Origin: an uncultured Clostridia bacterium | GTDB lineage: Bacteria > Bacillota_A > Clostridia > TANB77 > CAG-508 | Direction of reading: 5' to 3' | Assembly (NCBI GenBank): GCA_944393165.1 | Contig: CALXZF010000036.1 | Coordinates: 1-12,792, forward strand | Length of the DNA stretch: 12,792 nucleotides | Shown: positions 1-6,951 of the stretch, piece after piece | Position numbering within the stretch: the first letter of the stretch is position 1 | How the letters are laid out: every line of letters begins with the position of its first letter | Position numbers and translations under genes: made by a program | The notes under the pieces: model-generated | What the model saw: only the letters and a program-made list of their open reading frames with translations | The model's database searches: none | Told to the model about the DNA's origin: nothing

Positions 1-241
1 AATAAGTAAGTGTCATATTAGACTTATTTACTAATTTAAGTATAATTGATAATTCAGCATCTGTCAAAGTTCTAAAAGTTAGTTGTATTTTTGGGAATAT
101 TCCAATTAATGTTCCAGTATTAGTTCCTGCCATATTTCTTCCACTATCACTTGACCATAATTTATAATAGCCAATAGTAGCACCAGTTAAATATTGCCCC
201 ATTGATACACCATCTATTTTTATACTATCTTTTTCTATCAT
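1..241 (-). CDS. Distal tail-region protein, N-terminal part (cut by window edge)
   Basis: This is the first 80 codons of a gene that continues past position 1. The start ATG (241-239) overlaps the TGA stop of the tape measure gene in an ATGA arrangement, which implies translational coupling. The protein begins MIEKDSIKIDG and continues with a segment (about residues 30-65) rich in Gly, Thr and Ser, then IGIFPKIQLTF and a short helix ending in KLVNKSNMTLTY. The pattern of an early DGV segment, a beta strand followed by FRTLTDAE and a helix resembles the small tail proteins of DUF6711 type that follow the tape measure in Firmicutes siphophages. The position directly after the tape measure is where distal tail or tail-tip proteins are encoded. 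The family assignment is from memory of sequence style and is moderate at best. The tail-protein role rests mainly on gene order. Confidence 0.7.
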   Translation of the reverse strand, partial: MIEKDSIKIDGVSMGQYLTGATIGYYKLWSSDSGRNMAGTNTGTLIGIFPKIQLTFRTLTDAELSIILKLVNKSNMTLTY

Positions 242-1959
242 GAAATACCTCCATTAGTTGCAAAAGAAAGTTCTTCTCTTACTTTAGCTTGATTTCTTTG
301 AATTAATCTTCCATCTAAATATGTATTAGAAGTATTATTTACGGTTATCCATTTTCCTATTTCTTTACCAAGCTGTGCCATTGCAGTTGGATCACTTAAA
401 GGTAAAATACCTTCTCTTCCTGCTTCACCTGCTATATAATTGCCCATCATAACTCCTTTGCCAGGATTATTTACAATACCACCACTTGCAAGCCTAGGAA
501 GCTTTATTGTATTTATTTTAGGTATATTTATTCCTGGAACTTTATTTATAATTGATAACAAGCCGTTTATTGCTTTTATTGGTGTATTTAATATACTTTC
601 AACAAGAGATAAAGCACCATTTATTGCAGTTTTAAAAGCAGAACTTACTACTTGACCAGCTTTTGATCCAAAGCTTTTAAAAGCAGTAGTTATACTATTT
701 AAAATATTTGAAAAGAAACTTTTAGCTCCACTAAAGGCATTTTTTATTCCGTCCCAAGCTGCACTAAATACATTTGAAAAGAAACTTGCAACATTACTAA
801 AAATACTTTTTATTCCATCCCATAACCAAACAAAGAAATTATATATTGGCATTATAATGCTATTATAAATAAAACTAACAAGGGTTAAAAATATTCCTTG
901 AATACCTGATATTAATTCTGATATTAAACCGATTATTAAACCCGCAGCTGTTACAAAAATTCCTACTATAATATCCCAAGCTCCTTTAATTATGTTCCAT
1001 AAGCCATCACAAAAATTTTGCCAGCCTTCACTTATTAATTCTTGATTTCCAGTAAATACTCCAACTAAAGTTTGAATAAGCCCATATATTCCTTGAAATA
1101 CACCTTGAACTACTTCCCACAATCCATAAAAAATATAAGTAAATCCCATTACTGCTACTCCCCAAGCTCCAAAAGTATCAGTAAATAAACTAGGATTTGC
1201 TAGATATTGAGCCATTTCGTTTCCTAAATTAGTCCATTTTTTCTTTATATTATCAAACCATTTAGTCATTTCTTTTGTTGCATTTTGCATATTTATTGTA
1301 GGTGTAGCTCCAACACCATTTGTAGTTCCATCTTCATTTAAAATATTCATTTCATCAAATCCTGCTAATGATTTTTTTAATGATTTAGCACTACTATTAG
1401 CGTTATTAAGACTATCTGCCATATTATTTGCAAATAAATCTACACCAAATAAAGATATTGATATAGCATTTATTAATCCTAATAATTTAACAACTAAATT
1501 TACTATGTATTCAATTAAAGGCATTAACGCCGATGCTAAAGAATTTCTAACATACTCTATGTTTGCACCTAATTGTTCATTTAAATCAGAAACTCTTGTC
1601 ATTGTACTTGATATAAAACCATAAGCACTTTCAACAGCAAATATCGCTAAAGCCCACCTACCTACTTTTTTTATAGTTGATGTTATTCCTTTATTTGCTT
1701 TTTCAATATTTTTGTTTATGTTAGCCCAATTTTCGTTATCAAGTTCCATTTGTTTTGCTTTTAACTTTGATAATTGATTAGTTAATTTCTCAACTTGTGC
1801 CTCAGTTTCAAGTATTTCTGATTCACTTAATATACCATCATTTTCACTTGCTATTGATAATGTAGCTTTCAAGTCATTTAATTTACTTTCTAATTGTTCT
1901 ATTTGTTTATCTACGCCTGTATTGTCAATAGTTGTTTTAATTTTTAAGTAACCATTCAT
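238..1959 (-). CDS. Tail tape measure protein
   Basis: At 573 aa, this protein sets tail length and is ejected ahead of the DNA. Residues about 15-95 form a charged coiled coil. Hydrophobic stretches follow near 98-120, 140-175 and 265-375. The motif KSLAGFDEMNIL (about 196-207) is the LAGFDE signature seen in many Firmicutes tape measures. Two adjacent 22-residue copies of a (L/A)WDGIK...FFSN unit occupy about 379-400 and 401-422. The C-terminal part has SGGIVNNPGKG (about 492-502) and IAGEAGREGILPL (509-521), the usual C-terminal tape-measure signature. The protein is short for the family. At the usual 1.5 angstrom per residue it predicts a tail of roughly 85 nm (inference). The gene starts 7 nt after the Gp15-like gene, and its site AAAGGAGAG overlaps the end of that gene. 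Its TGA overlaps the next start. Confidence 0.95.
   Translation of the reverse strand: MNGYLKIKTTIDNTGVDKQIEQLESKLNDLKATLSIASENDGILSESEILETEAQVEKLTNQLSKLKAKQMELDNENWANINKNIEKANKGITSTIKKVGRWALAIFAVESAYGFISSTMTRVSDLNEQLGANIEYVRNSLASALMPLIEYIVNLVVKLLGLINAISISLFGVDLFANNMADSLNNANSSAKSLKKSLAGFDEMNILNEDGTTNGVGATPTINMQNATKEMTKWFDNIKKKWTNLGNEMAQYLANPSLFTDTFGAWGVAVMGFTYIFYGLWEVVQGVFQGIYGLIQTLVGVFTGNQELISEGWQNFCDGLWNIIKGAWDIIVGIFVTAAGLIIGLISELISGIQGIFLTLVSFIYNSIIMPIYNFFVWLWDGIKSIFSNVASFFSNVFSAAWDGIKNAFSGAKSFFSNILNSITTAFKSFGSKAGQVVSSAFKTAINGALSLVESILNTPIKAINGLLSIINKVPGINIPKINTIKLPRLASGGIVNNPGKGVMMGNYIAGEAGREGILPLSDPTAMAQLGKEIGKWITVNNTSNTYLDGRLIQRNQAKVREELSFATNGGIS
694..825 (-). repeat. Two tandem 66-bp coding repeats inside the tape measure gene
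   Basis: Two neighbouring 66-nt units encode 22-residue copies at about residues 379-400 (LWDGIKSIFS...) and 401-422 (AWDGIKNAFS...). Each has WDGIK near its start and FFSN about 14 residues later. The copies have diverged at both DNA and protein level, so this is an old duplication or a helical structural periodicity, not a recent tandem expansion. Such repeats are common in tape measure proteins, where repeat number changes tail length. Confidence 0.7.
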
Positions 1960-1966
1960 AAATAAA

Positions 1967-2536
1967 TCACTCTCCTTTCATTAGTTTGTCAAATAATTTA
2001 TCCATTTCTAGTTCTTCTAAAGTTTTTTCTCTTTTAAGTTCAACTTCTTTTTTTCTTTTTATCCATTCGTTGCGTTCTTTTTGGTCTTTTATTTGTGAAA
2101 TGTCATAACTTCTAACATATCTAACTCTATTTAAAATACTATTTTCAGTAAGTCCTTCTATTAGCCTGTAAAACGTCCACCAGTCAATATTTGCATTAGA
2201 TATGTCTATTCCATAATCTGACATAAAACTTGCCTGTATATAGCCCCAATCTTGTTTAAAAGACATATCTGGTTCTTTTTCTTCACTTTCTTTATCTTCT
2301 TTTCCACATTGTATATATTTTATAGCTAATTTTAATAATTTTTCCCAATCTTTACTATTTTTAACTGCTTTTTCTCCAAATAATAAATAAATAATTGCTA
2401 AAGCTCTTTCAATATCATTAATATTTACATCTCTTGCAATTTCATCACATTTTAAAGCGGTTTTAAAATCGGTATTTATAAGATATTTATTGCCATTTAC
2501 CTCAACAAATTTTGGGTTTTCAGTATAATTATTCAT
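1967..2536 (-). CDS. Tail assembly chaperone, bacteriophage Gp15 family
   Basis: This 189-aa protein lies just upstream of the tape measure, where the tail assembly chaperone pair (the G/T equivalent of lambda) is encoded. The central segment, DMSFKQDWGYIQASFMSDYG then DISNANIDWWTFYRLIEGL and a following YVRSYDI, matches the hallmark of the phage Gp15 family: an aspartate-rich D.W.YI.ASF...YGID block followed by WW.F..L..GL. The C-terminus is a highly charged helix rich in Lys and Glu. The start ATG (2536-2534) lies inside the last codons of the preceding gene, an 8-nt overlap. I see no good Shine-Dalgarno in front of it. An in-frame TAA (2542-2540) just upstream rules out an earlier start, so translation probably depends on coupling to the upstream gene or, less likely, on a frameshift. 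Confidence 0.88.
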   Translation of the reverse strand: MNNYTENPKFVEVNGNKYLINTDFKTALKCDEIARDVNINDIERALAIIYLLFGEKAVKNSKDWEKLLKLAIKYIQCGKEDKESEEKEPDMSFKQDWGYIQASFMSDYGIDISNANIDWWTFYRLIEGLTENSILNRVRYVRSYDISQIKDQKERNEWIKRKKEVELKREKTLEELEMDKLFDKLMKGE

Positions 2537-3026
2537 CTTTTAATACATTTGAAGAAGATTGAGAGTATTTTTTTATAATATTATCAGCCATACTATCAAA
2601 ATCAAGTTTTAATTTAGGTAAAAATGGTTTTAACATTTCGCTTAAATCTTCGTACATTTCCCAGTATCTACGACTTCCAAATACTTTTTGTGTTCCGCCT
2701 TTTCCAATAAATAAATCAATTGCTTCTTCCATAGCATCATAATACTCATTTAATGCTTTTATTTTTTCTTCTTCGTTACTAGATAATAGCATTTTACCTT
2801 TTTTATCTTCTTTTTTATTTATTATAATTACCTTATTCCTAAAATCTCTTTGTGCTTTTCTTATTAAATGTTCACACTTATTTAATTTTAAAGGCAGTTC
2901 TACATCTGCCAAATCAAATTCTAAACACAATTCTTTTCCATTTTCATCTAGTTTTGGATTTCCTTCTTCATCTAAAATTCCTAATTTAAAAATATTTTTT
3001 CTTTCAACTTTAATATAATTCTCCAT
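2529..3026 (-). CDS. Tail assembly chaperone-like protein (DUF6673 type)
   Basis: This 165-aa protein is the first gene after the terminator that follows the major tail protein. It reads MENYIKVERKNIF, then a stretch with LDEEGNPKLDENGKEL and a long helical middle. The segment AIDLFIGKGGTQKVFGSRR (about 102-120), followed by MYEDLSEML, resembles the LFG.GTS.K.FG...N pattern of the small chaperone-like tail proteins encoded before Gp15 in Firmicutes siphophages (DUF6673). It would be the G-like partner that binds the tape measure before tail polymerisation. The start has a clear GAAAGGAGA site about 9 nt upstream. Its last codons overlap the start of the Gp15-like gene by 8 nt, in a +1 relation. 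The role is inferred from position and motif. Confidence 0.78.
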   Translation of the reverse strand: MENYIKVERKNIFKLGILDEEGNPKLDENGKELCLEFDLADVELPLKLNKCEHLIRKAQRDFRNKVIIINKKEDKKGKMLLSSNEEEKIKALNEYYDAMEEAIDLFIGKGGTQKVFGSRRYWEMYEDLSEMLKPFLPKLKLDFDSMADNIIKKYSQSSSNVLKDE

Positions 3027-3047
3027 TAATTATATTCTCCTTTCATT

Positions 3048-3079
3048 AAAAATAGGGAATGGGAATTAATCCCACTCCC
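3048..3079 (-). terminator. Rho-independent terminator after the major tail protein gene
   Basis: On the minus strand, 3079-3055 forms a 10-bp stem, GGGAGTGGGA paired with TCCCATTCCC (one G-U pair), around a 5-nt loop. It is followed within two bases by a run of five T (3052-3048). It lies 11 nt downstream of the major tail protein stop. Its high GC content in an AT-rich background makes it the most convincing terminator in the window. A partial terminator here would give more major tail protein than downstream chaperones and tape measure. Confidence 0.88.
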
Positions 3080-3089
3080 ATAATAGGTT

Positions 3090-3599
3090 TTAAGCTGCTT
3101 TTTCAAAAGTTGGTGTTCCACCAGAAATTGTAACAGTTCCTTGTTTAGGATCACCATTTGCACTTATTGTATAAGTGATTTTAGGTGTTGCACCACCATC
3201 TCCACCAAATTCATTTACTGCAATTGTAACATTAAATACTTGTGCTCTAAATTTAGTATCTTCAGTAACACTATATTTATCAACAAGTAATACTTGAGTT
3301 TCAGCATCTCCACCAACAGCTAATTTATATCTTAAACCATCAATAAAATCAAATACTGGGTCGCCGAATAAACAAGTTTGTTCACCATCAATAGCAAATT
3401 GGTAAGAGTCTAGTGTAGTAGTTGCATTGTCATTTATAATCCATGTTTCAGTAGTTGATTGTGGATTATAAGCGTATGATGCAGTAGTAACACCATTACC
3501 AAATATTTTCCAATCGTAAGTTCCTTCTCCAGCAGTACCTGGTTTAACATTGATAAAACCTACAATTTCACTACGTTTAACAGTTTTCATTCCTGCCAT
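3090..3599 (-). CDS. Major tail protein (tail tube subunit)
   Basis: This 169-aa protein is predicted to polymerise around the tape measure into the tail tube. It is rich in Gly, Thr, Ala and Val with alternating beta-strand character. It contains an early MKTVKRSEIVGFINV segment, STTETWIINDNATTTLDSYQ near residues 48-67 and DPVFDFIDGLRYKL at about 80-93. It ends TYTISANGDPKQGTVTISGG and then TPTFEKAA, the G(D/N)P..GTVTI..GTPTF tail common to major tail proteins of Firmicutes siphophages. Size, position between tail terminator and chaperones, and the strong terminator right behind it all agree. The start ATG shares one base with the TAA of the previous gene, with AAGGAGGG upstream, a strong site that fits high expression. 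Confidence 0.92.
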   Translation of the reverse strand: MAGMKTVKRSEIVGFINVKPGTAGEGTYDWKIFGNGVTTASYAYNPQSTTETWIINDNATTTLDSYQFAIDGEQTCLFGDPVFDFIDGLRYKLAVGGDAETQVLLVDKYSVTEDTKFRAQVFNVTIAVNEFGGDGGATPKITYTISANGDPKQGTVTISGGTPTFEKAA

Positions 3600-4021
3600 T
3601 AATTTCCCTCCTTCATATATTCAAATTTGCATTGAATACGGTATATTGCTTCATCACTATTTGTTGCAAATATATATCCGTTAGTCAATGCTTGTATTTT
3701 TGTAGGATATTCTCCTTTGTCCAAAGTAGGGAATATTCCTTTTTTGTTATTTTCTTCTAACCAATTACTAAAATCTTCATAAAATTTAGAATTATCTATA
3801 TTATTTTGAACTTCACTATTCCAATATAATTTACTGTCAAAAGTAAACAAAAATTGTTTTTCTTGATTACCTATTATATCTTCACTTACTACTGGATCAA
3901 ATCCAACACTAGGATTAACAGAATAAGATACTACTTTATCTTTTAAGTAGTCAACGTTTATTTCAACATATTCTTTTAAATAAGGACATTTAGCAATGTA
4001 TTCTCTAATACTATCTATCAT
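3599..4021 (-). CDS. Probable tail terminator / minor structural protein
   Basis: A 140-aa protein directly before the major tail protein, the usual place for the tail terminator, which caps the tail tube and joins it to the head. The N-terminal helix (MIDSIREYIAKCPYLKEY) is followed by strands. The middle has FYEDFSNWLEENNKKG, and the C-terminal part reads IQALTNGYIFATNSDEAIYR then IQCKFEY. The pattern of a short helical 'F..W' segment, then 'L.NGY.F.......A.Y.IQC...Y', is typical of phage tail terminator / minor capsid families in this slot. The start ATG overlaps the stop of the upstream gene in an ATGA arrangement. I cannot choose between tail terminator and a generic minor capsid family from sequence alone. 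Confidence 0.75.
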   Translation of the reverse strand: MIDSIREYIAKCPYLKEYVEINVDYLKDKVVSYSVNPSVGFDPVVSEDIIGNQEKQFLFTFDSKLYWNSEVQNNIDNSKFYEDFSNWLEENNKKGIFPTLDKGEYPTKIQALTNGYIFATNSDEAIYRIQCKFEYMKEGN

Positions 4022-4380
4022 CTATTCACCTCTTTTTGAGCGTTGTTTAATATATCTTCAAAGTGGTCTGCTAACATTCTTTCAGTAAAGTTGGCTCCAC
4101 GCATTGGGGCTCCTTGATAATTAAGTGGTTTTCCAGTTTTTGATGCACCTGTGTTTACATAATCAGCATATGGTACATTTATGTTTATTTCACCACTTCC
4201 TGCTTGATTTTGTGCAAACATTAAATCTATCATTGTTCCTGTATCTTTTGGCATATAAGGCTCTAAATAAGCCATAAATTGGCTATCTATTACCTTTTGT
4301 GTTCTACCACCAATGTCAAGTCCAAAATGCTCTATTATTTTTTCTTTTTGAGGTACACTAAACGCAATAATAGTTTTCAT
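4018..4380 (-). CDS. Minor capsid / head-tail joining protein (Minor_capsid_2-like)
   Basis: This is a 120-aa protein in the slot of HK97 gp10-like / SPP1 gp17-like tail completion proteins. It begins with strands and a helix, then reads GGRTQKVIDSQFMAYLEPYMPKDTG (about 24-48), GSGEININVPYADYVNTG (about 62-79) and a KTGKPLNYQGAPMRGANFTERML segment. The combination GG..Q..ID......PY.P..TG followed by GSG.I....PYA.Y...G is characteristic of the minor capsid protein family Minor_capsid_2 and related gp10-like proteins. It probably bridges connector and tail. The start ATG shares one base with the TAA of the preceding gene, and a GGGGA site lies a few bases upstream. Confidence 0.85.
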   Translation of the reverse strand: MKTIIAFSVPQKEKIIEHFGLDIGGRTQKVIDSQFMAYLEPYMPKDTGTMIDLMFAQNQAGSGEININVPYADYVNTGASKTGKPLNYQGAPMRGANFTERMLADHFEDILNNAQKEVNR

Positions 4381-4763
4381 TATTCCCCGCTTATTGAATA
4401 ATGTTTCATAGAATTACTTGAGTAGTCTTTAATAGCAACATTAGTAATCTTCATGCATTCTTGGTAGTCCTCTTTTAATTTAGCAATAGTTGACACTTCA
4501 TTTACTTTTCCTTTGACAATGTAATCATCATTTTGTAAAGTCCAACCAACAGGATTGCTTTGAAATTCTTTAGGAGTTTGATAACCACTTTCACTTATTA
4601 AAATTCTAGCAGTAAAGCCATCATTTTTTATTAAGTTAGTATTGCTTATTGAAACTCCTTGACTAGAACTAAAGAAACCTTTTAAATAATGTGTTTTATA
4701 TTCATCTTTTTTAGTTTCTTTATTAAACCACTTATTAACGATAGTTAAATCTTGGTTAAACAT
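4380..4763 (-). CDS. Head-closure / head-tail joining protein (DUF6751-like)
   Basis: I place the start at the ATG at 4763-4761 (MFNQDLTIVNKWF), 127 aa. AGAGG lies 8 nt upstream. A TTG two codons earlier is open but poorly spaced from that site. The protein is beta-rich: an early KWFNKETKKDEYKTHYLKGFF segment, then SSSQGVSISN, NPVGWTLQNDDYIVKGKV (about 71-88) and the C-terminal MKHYSISGE. The order 'Y.KET..D.Y...L.G.F', '...GVS.S..G', '...DYIVKG' and 'M.HW.V.G' matches small head-tail proteins of DUF6751 type as I know them. It follows the first connector protein with an 8-nt overlap, the normal position of a head-closure (stopper) protein. The family name is moderately certain; the role is inferred from order. 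Confidence 0.78.
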   Translation of the reverse strand: MFNQDLTIVNKWFNKETKKDEYKTHYLKGFFSSSQGVSISNTNLIKNDGFTARILISESGYQTPKEFQSNPVGWTLQNDDYIVKGKVNEVSTIAKLKEDYQECMKITNVAIKDYSSNSMKHYSISGE

Positions 4764-5148
4764 GGTCAAGACCTCTAAATAACAATCCTGTAGTTGCTAA
4801 ATATAGTTTTAATTCTTCATTTCTTTTAGAATTAGTATTATTGATTAGTTCTTCTTTTGTACCAAAACTTCTTGAATAATCACCAATACTTTCGCTTTTA
4901 ATGTTTCCAGTAGACAATTCTTCAAGCCCTTTTTGATAATCTTGTTCAATTTCAGCTAAAGAGCAAGTAGCATATTTTACTTCATTTGAATAGTCTTTAT
5001 CAAGATAATTAGTAAAATCTCTATTAAATATGTGTTCTTTTACATATTGTGTTGCTCTTAAACTTAATTTATCAAATTCTTCTTTGGAGGTTATTTTACT
5101 GCCTTTATAAGTATTTATGTAAAACTCATAATCGACATAACTTTCCAT
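4756..5148 (-). CDS. Head-tail connector (adaptor) protein, gp6-like
   Basis: A 130-aa, mostly helical protein in the adaptor slot (HK97 gp6 / SPP1 gp15 type), which docks onto the portal ring and starts the neck. It begins with MESYVDYEFYINTYKG, has EEFDKLSLRATQYVKEHIF (about 23-41), a second helix with CSLAEIEQDYQKGLEEL, then NIKSESIGDYSRSFG (about 82-96) and a C-terminal helix ending LLFRGLDHV. The '(I)KSESIGDYS.S(Y/F)G' segment is a strong recurring feature of these connectors. A very good AGGAGGTG site precedes the ATG and overlaps the stop of the 54-aa gene upstream. Confidence 0.88.
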   Translation of the reverse strand: MESYVDYEFYINTYKGSKITSKEEFDKLSLRATQYVKEHIFNRDFTNYLDKDYSNEVKYATCSLAEIEQDYQKGLEELSTGNIKSESIGDYSRSFGTKEELINNTNSKRNEELKLYLATTGLLFRGLDHV

Positions 5149-5159
5149 ATCAACACCTC

Positions 5160-5324
5160 CTATTTAGATTTTTTATCTTCTACTTTTTCCTTTTTTGAAA
5201 TTTCGATTTTTTTTAATGGTTCTTCTTTTAATTTAGGTACTTCTTCATAGCCTTGTGATTTATAATATTTTAATTCAGACTCATCAATTCTTAATTGAAT
5301 ATTGTCTTTTTGTATTCTTATCAT
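5160..5324 (-). CDS. Small lysine/glutamate-rich protein after the capsid gene (54 aa)
   Basis: A short gene that automated ORF length cut-offs easily miss. ATG at 5324-5322 shares one base with the TAA of the capsid gene (TAATG), and TAG is at 5162-5160. The protein starts MIRIQKDNIQLRIDESELKYYKSQGY and ends in a Lys/Glu-rich tail (KKIEISKKEKVEDKKSK). The N-terminal part, with a short strand-like QLRIDESELKYY and 'GYEEV', resembles small proteins found between capsid and connector genes in many Firmicutes phages. No biochemical function is assigned to them that I know of. The coding call is supported by the exact fit between stop and start codons of neighbours and by the next gene's ribosome site beginning at its stop. 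Confidence 0.8.
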   Translation of the reverse strand: MIRIQKDNIQLRIDESELKYYKSQGYEEVPKLKEEPLKKIEISKKEKVEDKKSK

Positions 5325-6247
5325 TATTCTTCAGCAACAGCAGTAGTATCTAAATCAACATAAATTGAATCGATTTTTCCATCTTTACCATTAGGGAAAA
5401 CAAATGTGTCATAGTGTGCACGATTTTGATATAAATATCCATCGCCTACAGTGTGTGAACCAGGTGCAAAGAAATAAATTGATTCAATTTTTGGAACCAT
5501 TTTAGTTGTTAAAGGTGTACAAGCTAACATATTAATTTTATAAGCACCAGTTGCTGGTTTATATCCACTTGTAAAATCAAATGAAGAATAAAATCTATCA
5601 TCATCAATTACTTCAATAACTGGTACGCCATCAACTCTTGTAATTCTTGTTTGAATTGCTTTTCCATCAGCAACAATAGATGTTACTTCCATATTGTGAT
5701 TTAATTCAGTAGATAATGCCAATAAATCCATTAATTGAGGTGCAAGATATACAATTAAACCTTTATTTCTATATCTTCTAACTTTTCCGATAAATTCAAC
5801 TAATTTAGTATAAATATTTGCTGATGTATAACTTGTTACTGCAGTTGATGTTTTTAAAGTAGCGTTAGTTGCTTCAGTTGCAACTTTACTAAAGAAATAA
5901 GCATCCTTTTCAGGTGTTGCATTGTTTTGTTCAAATACCATTGAAACATTTTCAATTGAAGCAGTTTGATTACTTTCATCAACTTGTCTTTTATCAACTA
6001 AAAATTCAATATCACGATCTTGTGATAATGTATAAGATTTGTCTATTTCAACAACATCTCCTCTGTTCCATCCTCCATTTAAACTATGATTTTTGTATCC
6101 ACTTGTTGTTAATGCAGTAAAGTGGAAAGTTTTACCATCCAAAAATTGTACATTTGTAGTAATGAATGGTGCTGCATAAGAATTTTCAACATATGATTCG
6201 ATTAATTCTCTTTCATATTTTGAAGCACTATTAATTGTGTTTGCCAT
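5324..6247 (-). CDS. Major capsid protein
   Basis: This 307-aa protein is predicted to form the icosahedral shell. It starts MANTINSASKYERELIESYVENSYAAP, typical of capsid proteins expressed with a separate scaffold and no cleaved leader. It continues with FLDGKTFHFTALTTSGYKNH (about 34-53). Near residues 70-92 it has SYTLSQDRDIEFLVDKRQVDESN, the extended-loop/spine-helix region 'Y.L..DR...F.VD..DVDE(T/S)N' of this capsid group. Then come PEKDAYFFSKVA and a beta-rich C-terminal half ending in YDTFVFPNGKDGKIDSIYVD. An HK97 fold is inferred from family knowledge. The gene sits right after the scaffold with an AAAGGATG site. No capsid protease gene is visible, consistent with the Gp20-scaffold type of assembly. 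Confidence 0.92.
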   Translation of the reverse strand: MANTINSASKYERELIESYVENSYAAPFITTNVQFLDGKTFHFTALTTSGYKNHSLNGGWNRGDVVEIDKSYTLSQDRDIEFLVDKRQVDESNQTASIENVSMVFEQNNATPEKDAYFFSKVATEATNATLKTSTAVTSYTSANIYTKLVEFIGKVRRYRNKGLIVYLAPQLMDLLALSTELNHNMEVTSIVADGKAIQTRITRVDGVPVIEVIDDDRFYSSFDFTSGYKPATGAYKINMLACTPLTTKMVPKIESIYFFAPGSHTVGDGYLYQNRAHYDTFVFPNGKDGKIDSIYVDLDTTAVAEE

Positions 6248-6262
6248 AAATTTTCATCCTTT

Positions 6263-6802
6263 CTAATTATAATTTTTAAACATTGGATTTAGTTTAATAT
6301 CTAATCCACCTTTTAATTCACTAACATTTTCTACACTTTCCATAGGAGCCATATCTTGGATCTTGTTTTCATTTTCAAATATTCCTGTTCTATCTTTAGT
6401 TAAACTATCAAATAATTCTTGAATACCTTTGCCTTTGTTTTCAGGTAAGTTTAATCCATTTTTAATATCATTTAAAAGTCCATTTTTAGCATAGTCGCTA
6501 GTAAATTTCTTATCGCCAAATAATTCTAAAATATTGTTAGTTAATATTTTATCTTGTTCTTCGGCTTTACGTTTTGCTTCTTTTTCAGCAATTTCATTTT
6601 TTAGAGTTTCTAACTCCTCTTGAACTTTTGTGTTGGCTTCTGCTTTAGAACTTAAATCACTAATTTTACTTTCATAGTCTTTTACTTTGTTTGTTAATTC
6701 TTGATTTTTTTCTTTTTCTTCAGTAATTAACTTTCCATGTTCAGCCATAATAGTATCAATAGTTTCTTTGTCTAAATCTAGCCCTTTCAAAAATTCTCTC
6801 AT
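6263..6802 (-). CDS. Scaffold protein, phage minor structural protein GP20 family
   Basis: I place the start at the ATG at 6802-6800 (MREFLKGLDLDKETID), 179 aa. AAGGAGG sits 7 nt upstream, whereas the in-frame GTG at 6841 has no such site and adds a low-complexity lead. Residues about 1-27 hold the LKGLDLDKETIDTIMAEHGK segment typical of GP20. About 28-88 is a long coiled coil rich in Lys and Glu. The part after it (KFTSDYAKNGLLNDI, then GIQELFDSLTKDRTGIFE) matches the C-terminal GP20 pattern. The protein would guide capsid assembly inside the procapsid and then leave. It directly precedes the major capsid gene. A promoter and a leader of about 110 nt lie upstream, so scaffold and capsid can be expressed apart from the packaging genes. 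Confidence 0.9.
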   Translation of the reverse strand: MREFLKGLDLDKETIDTIMAEHGKLITEEKEKNQELTNKVKDYESKISDLSSKAEANTKVQEELETLKNEIAEKEAKRKAEEQDKILTNNILELFGDKKFTSDYAKNGLLNDIKNGLNLPENKGKGIQELFDSLTKDRTGIFENENKIQDMAPMESVENVSELKGGLDIKLNPMFKNYN

Positions 6803-6913
6803 ATTATAACCTCCTTCACTTTTTTTCGTGGTCGTGTCCACGCGTGATTTTATAATTTATTAGTCCTGTCGTTGCTATATCACACGATTTTAGCAATATT
6901 TTACCCTTGCTAA
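6803..6913 (-). promoter_or_regulatory. Structured 5' leader of the scaffold-capsid transcript
   Basis: The transcript from the promoter just upstream would begin near 6911. Three inverted repeats are visible on the minus strand. (1) TTAGCAA (6913-6907) pairs with TTGCTAA (6896-6890) at or around the start point. (2) CGTGTGAT (from about 6885) pairs with ATCACGCG (to about 6841), with one G-U pair and a loop of about 29 nt. (3) CGTGG pairs with CCACG around a 6-nt loop (about 6842-6827). Stems 2 and 3 share two bases and are partly mutually exclusive. The last hairpin ends about 13 nt before the GGAGG site. No known riboswitch class is recognised. A regulatory role is inference. Confidence 0.4.
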
Positions 6914-6917
6914 TATT

Positions 6918-6946
6918 ATTATATCATATAATAAAAAAAACACAAA
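6918..6946 (-). promoter_or_regulatory. Promoter with extended -10, upstream of scaffold and capsid
   Basis: On the minus strand, TATAAT (6923-6918) is preceded by TG plus one base (6926-6924), a perfect extended -10 (TGATATAAT). Exactly 17 bp upstream lies TTTGTG (6946-6941) as a weak -35. The spacer contains a run of eight T. It starts only 6 nt after the stop of the ADP-ribosyltransferase gene, in the only intergenic gap over 100 nt inside the operon. Such sequences occur by chance in AT-rich DNA, but placement before the scaffold/capsid genes is sensible. Confidence 0.6.
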
Positions 6947-6951
6947 ATAGC

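Noticed and set aside
440..655. Open frame on the plus strand inside the tape measure gene
   Set aside because: It lies wholly opposite a well-supported gene, has a hydrophobic low-complexity translation and no ribosome site; it is a shadow.
5914..6120. Plus-strand open frame opposite the capsid gene
   Set aside because: Antisense to the major capsid coding sequence with an implausible translation (many His, Leu, Phe) and no ribosome site.
6803..6841. Upstream GTG start giving the scaffold 13 extra residues
   Set aside because: The internal ATG at 6802 has GGAGG at the right distance and the GP20 family normally begins there.
6827..6846. CACGCGTG palindrome and CGTGG hairpin as an attachment site or terminator
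   Set aside because: On the minus strand the hairpin is followed by A, not T, so it is not a terminator in the coding direction. A single palindrome without a partner copy or integrase gene does not support an attachment site.
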